From CAWDLX01 sp046728155 (lineage in GTDB: Bacteria; Actinomycetota; Actinomycetes; Mycobacteriales; Micromonosporaceae): a stretch of 16,569 nucleotides of DNA. The stretch lies in assembly GCA_046728155.1 (NCBI GenBank), contig JBKPDY010000128.1, forward strand, positions 1 through 16,569, given 5' to 3'. Below are positions 15,957 to 16,569 of this stretch, piece after piece. Position 1 is the first letter of the stretch, and the number at the start of each line of letters is the position of its first letter. The notes beneath the pieces are model-generated. The model was not told the DNA's origin. It worked only from the letters and a program-made list of their open reading frames with translations, and made no database searches. The position numbers were made by a program, and so were the translations under genes.

Positions 15957-16550
15957 TCAGCCCTGCGCGAGTTGGAGGTCGCGGCGGTCGCCCTCCTCGT
16001 CGGGGTTGCGGAGGAGGTCGAGCAGGCGAGTGTCCGCTCGCACCAGCACGCCGCCGAAGCCCCGGTCCGCGGCATCGGCCAGAGTCGCCCGCCAGGCTGA
16101 GCGGCCGTCGGGGATGGGCACGGCCGTCCAACGTCGAAGACCGTCCGTGTCACTGTGCTCATAGCTTGTCTGCTCGCCGGAGATTCGTCGGAACACCCCC
16201 GTGCGCCCCCCGGCATCGGGCTCCTCGGCCGCTGGGCCCGCGTCCGCAACGGTCCGCAGGCGCTTGCGGCTCAGCCGTTCAATCGTTGCGAGCGTACGCA
16301 ACCCGCCTTCGCCTTCCGGTAGGTCAGCGACGAGAACTGCCCTGAACGTCACCGCGGCGAGTGCCGCCGTGAGGACGAGCGGATCGACCTGCGGATGCGA
16401 ACGGAGATCGAGCCACAGCAGGTCGGCGCCGGCCGCGTCGAAGGCTGCCCCGTCGTTGAGCCACGCGCCGAGATCATCAGGTTCACTGAGGACGACACCT
16501 ACGTGGATCCGGTCGACAGCTTGGGGATTGGCCACGGCGCGAGCGTACAC
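15957..16550 (-). CDS. Degenerate luciferase-like (LLM family) protein, 197 aa
   Basis: Resembles flavin-dependent luciferase-like monooxygenases: a strand-helix start (IHVGVVLSEPDDLGAWL), GADLLWLDLRSHPQVDPLVLTAALAAVT, then LATIERLSRKRLRTV, which matches the LATLDxLSxGRL segment of that family. Members usually have 280-350 residues, so a large part of the TIM barrel is missing, and the second half (an acidic, Trp-containing region and GVLVRADTRLLDLLRNPDE) is not clearly family-like. Flavin use is therefore uncertain. GTG 16550 is used, with GTG 16535 a possible alternative; no clear ribosome binding site precedes either. The stop lies 37 bases before the -35 of the fdh promoter, so some fdh transcription could come from read-through. 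Confidence 0.6.
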   Translation of the reverse strand: MYARAVANPQAVDRIHVGVVLSEPDDLGAWLNDGAAFDAAGADLLWLDLRSHPQVDPLVLTAALAAVTFRAVLVADLPEGEGGLRTLATIERLSRKRLRTVADAGPAAEEPDAGGRTGVFRRISGEQTSYEHSDTDGLRRWTAVPIPDGRSAWRATLADAADRGFGGVLVRADTRLLDLLRNPDEEGDRRDLQLAQG

Positions 16551-16569
16551 GGGGCGCGGTGAACCACGG

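Noticed and set aside
1..16569. CRISPR array, insertion sequence with intact transposase, rRNA
   Set aside because: No regularly spaced direct repeats, no transposase motifs and no rRNA-like sequence seen anywhere in the window.

Overview
The window is high-GC actinobacterial DNA: tightly packed genes with GTGA/ATGA stop-start overlaps, GTG starts and a REP13E12-type DUF222/HNH remnant. Its core is a self-contained selenocysteine island. It holds selA, selD, the selenocysteine tRNA gene (selC) and selB, placed next to an operon for a selenocysteine-containing, membrane-bound formate dehydrogenase, which is the obvious client of the machinery. The genus cannot be fixed from the sequence alone.

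Left part (1 to about 1850): mostly decayed sequence. There is a strong hairpin terminator (225-256), a possible 61-aa small gene reading left into it, a possible truncated reading frame, and a 5'-truncated DUF222/HNH endonuclease gene carrying two frameshifts.

1852-4993: a compact, translationally coupled three-gene operon on the + strand. The third gene is a P-loop ATPase of the BrxC/BrxD (DUF2791) type known from BREX phage-defence systems. The second looks like a paralogue of it that has lost its Walker A motif. The first has no family I recognise. None of the usual BREX methylase, PglZ or helicase genes is present, so this is either a remnant or an undescribed minimal system. It is the best candidate for something new.

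5015-7241 (- strand): selA, then a rhodanese overlapping it by 4 bases, then a doubtful 140-aa reading frame. 7276-10175 (+ strand): selD, selC and selB. selA and selD are head to head with almost no space between them.

10162-15821 (- strand): the formate dehydrogenase operon in transcription order: fdhA (catalytic subunit, molybdenum/tungsten-pterin type, Tat signal, in-frame TGA for Sec192 followed by a SECIS-like hairpin), fdhE (maturation factor), fdhB (four-cluster ferredoxin-like subunit) and an NrfD-type membrane anchor. A TTGACG-16-TAGCAT promoter precedes fdhA. The likely scheme is that SelD makes selenophosphate, SelA converts Ser-tRNA(Sec) to Sec-tRNA(Sec), SelB delivers it at the fdhA UGA, and the finished enzyme oxidises formate outside the membrane, passing electrons through FdhB to NrfD and quinone. 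The rhodanese may supply activated selenium or sulfur. At the right end a short, degenerate luciferase-like protein gene lies upstream of the fdh promoter.
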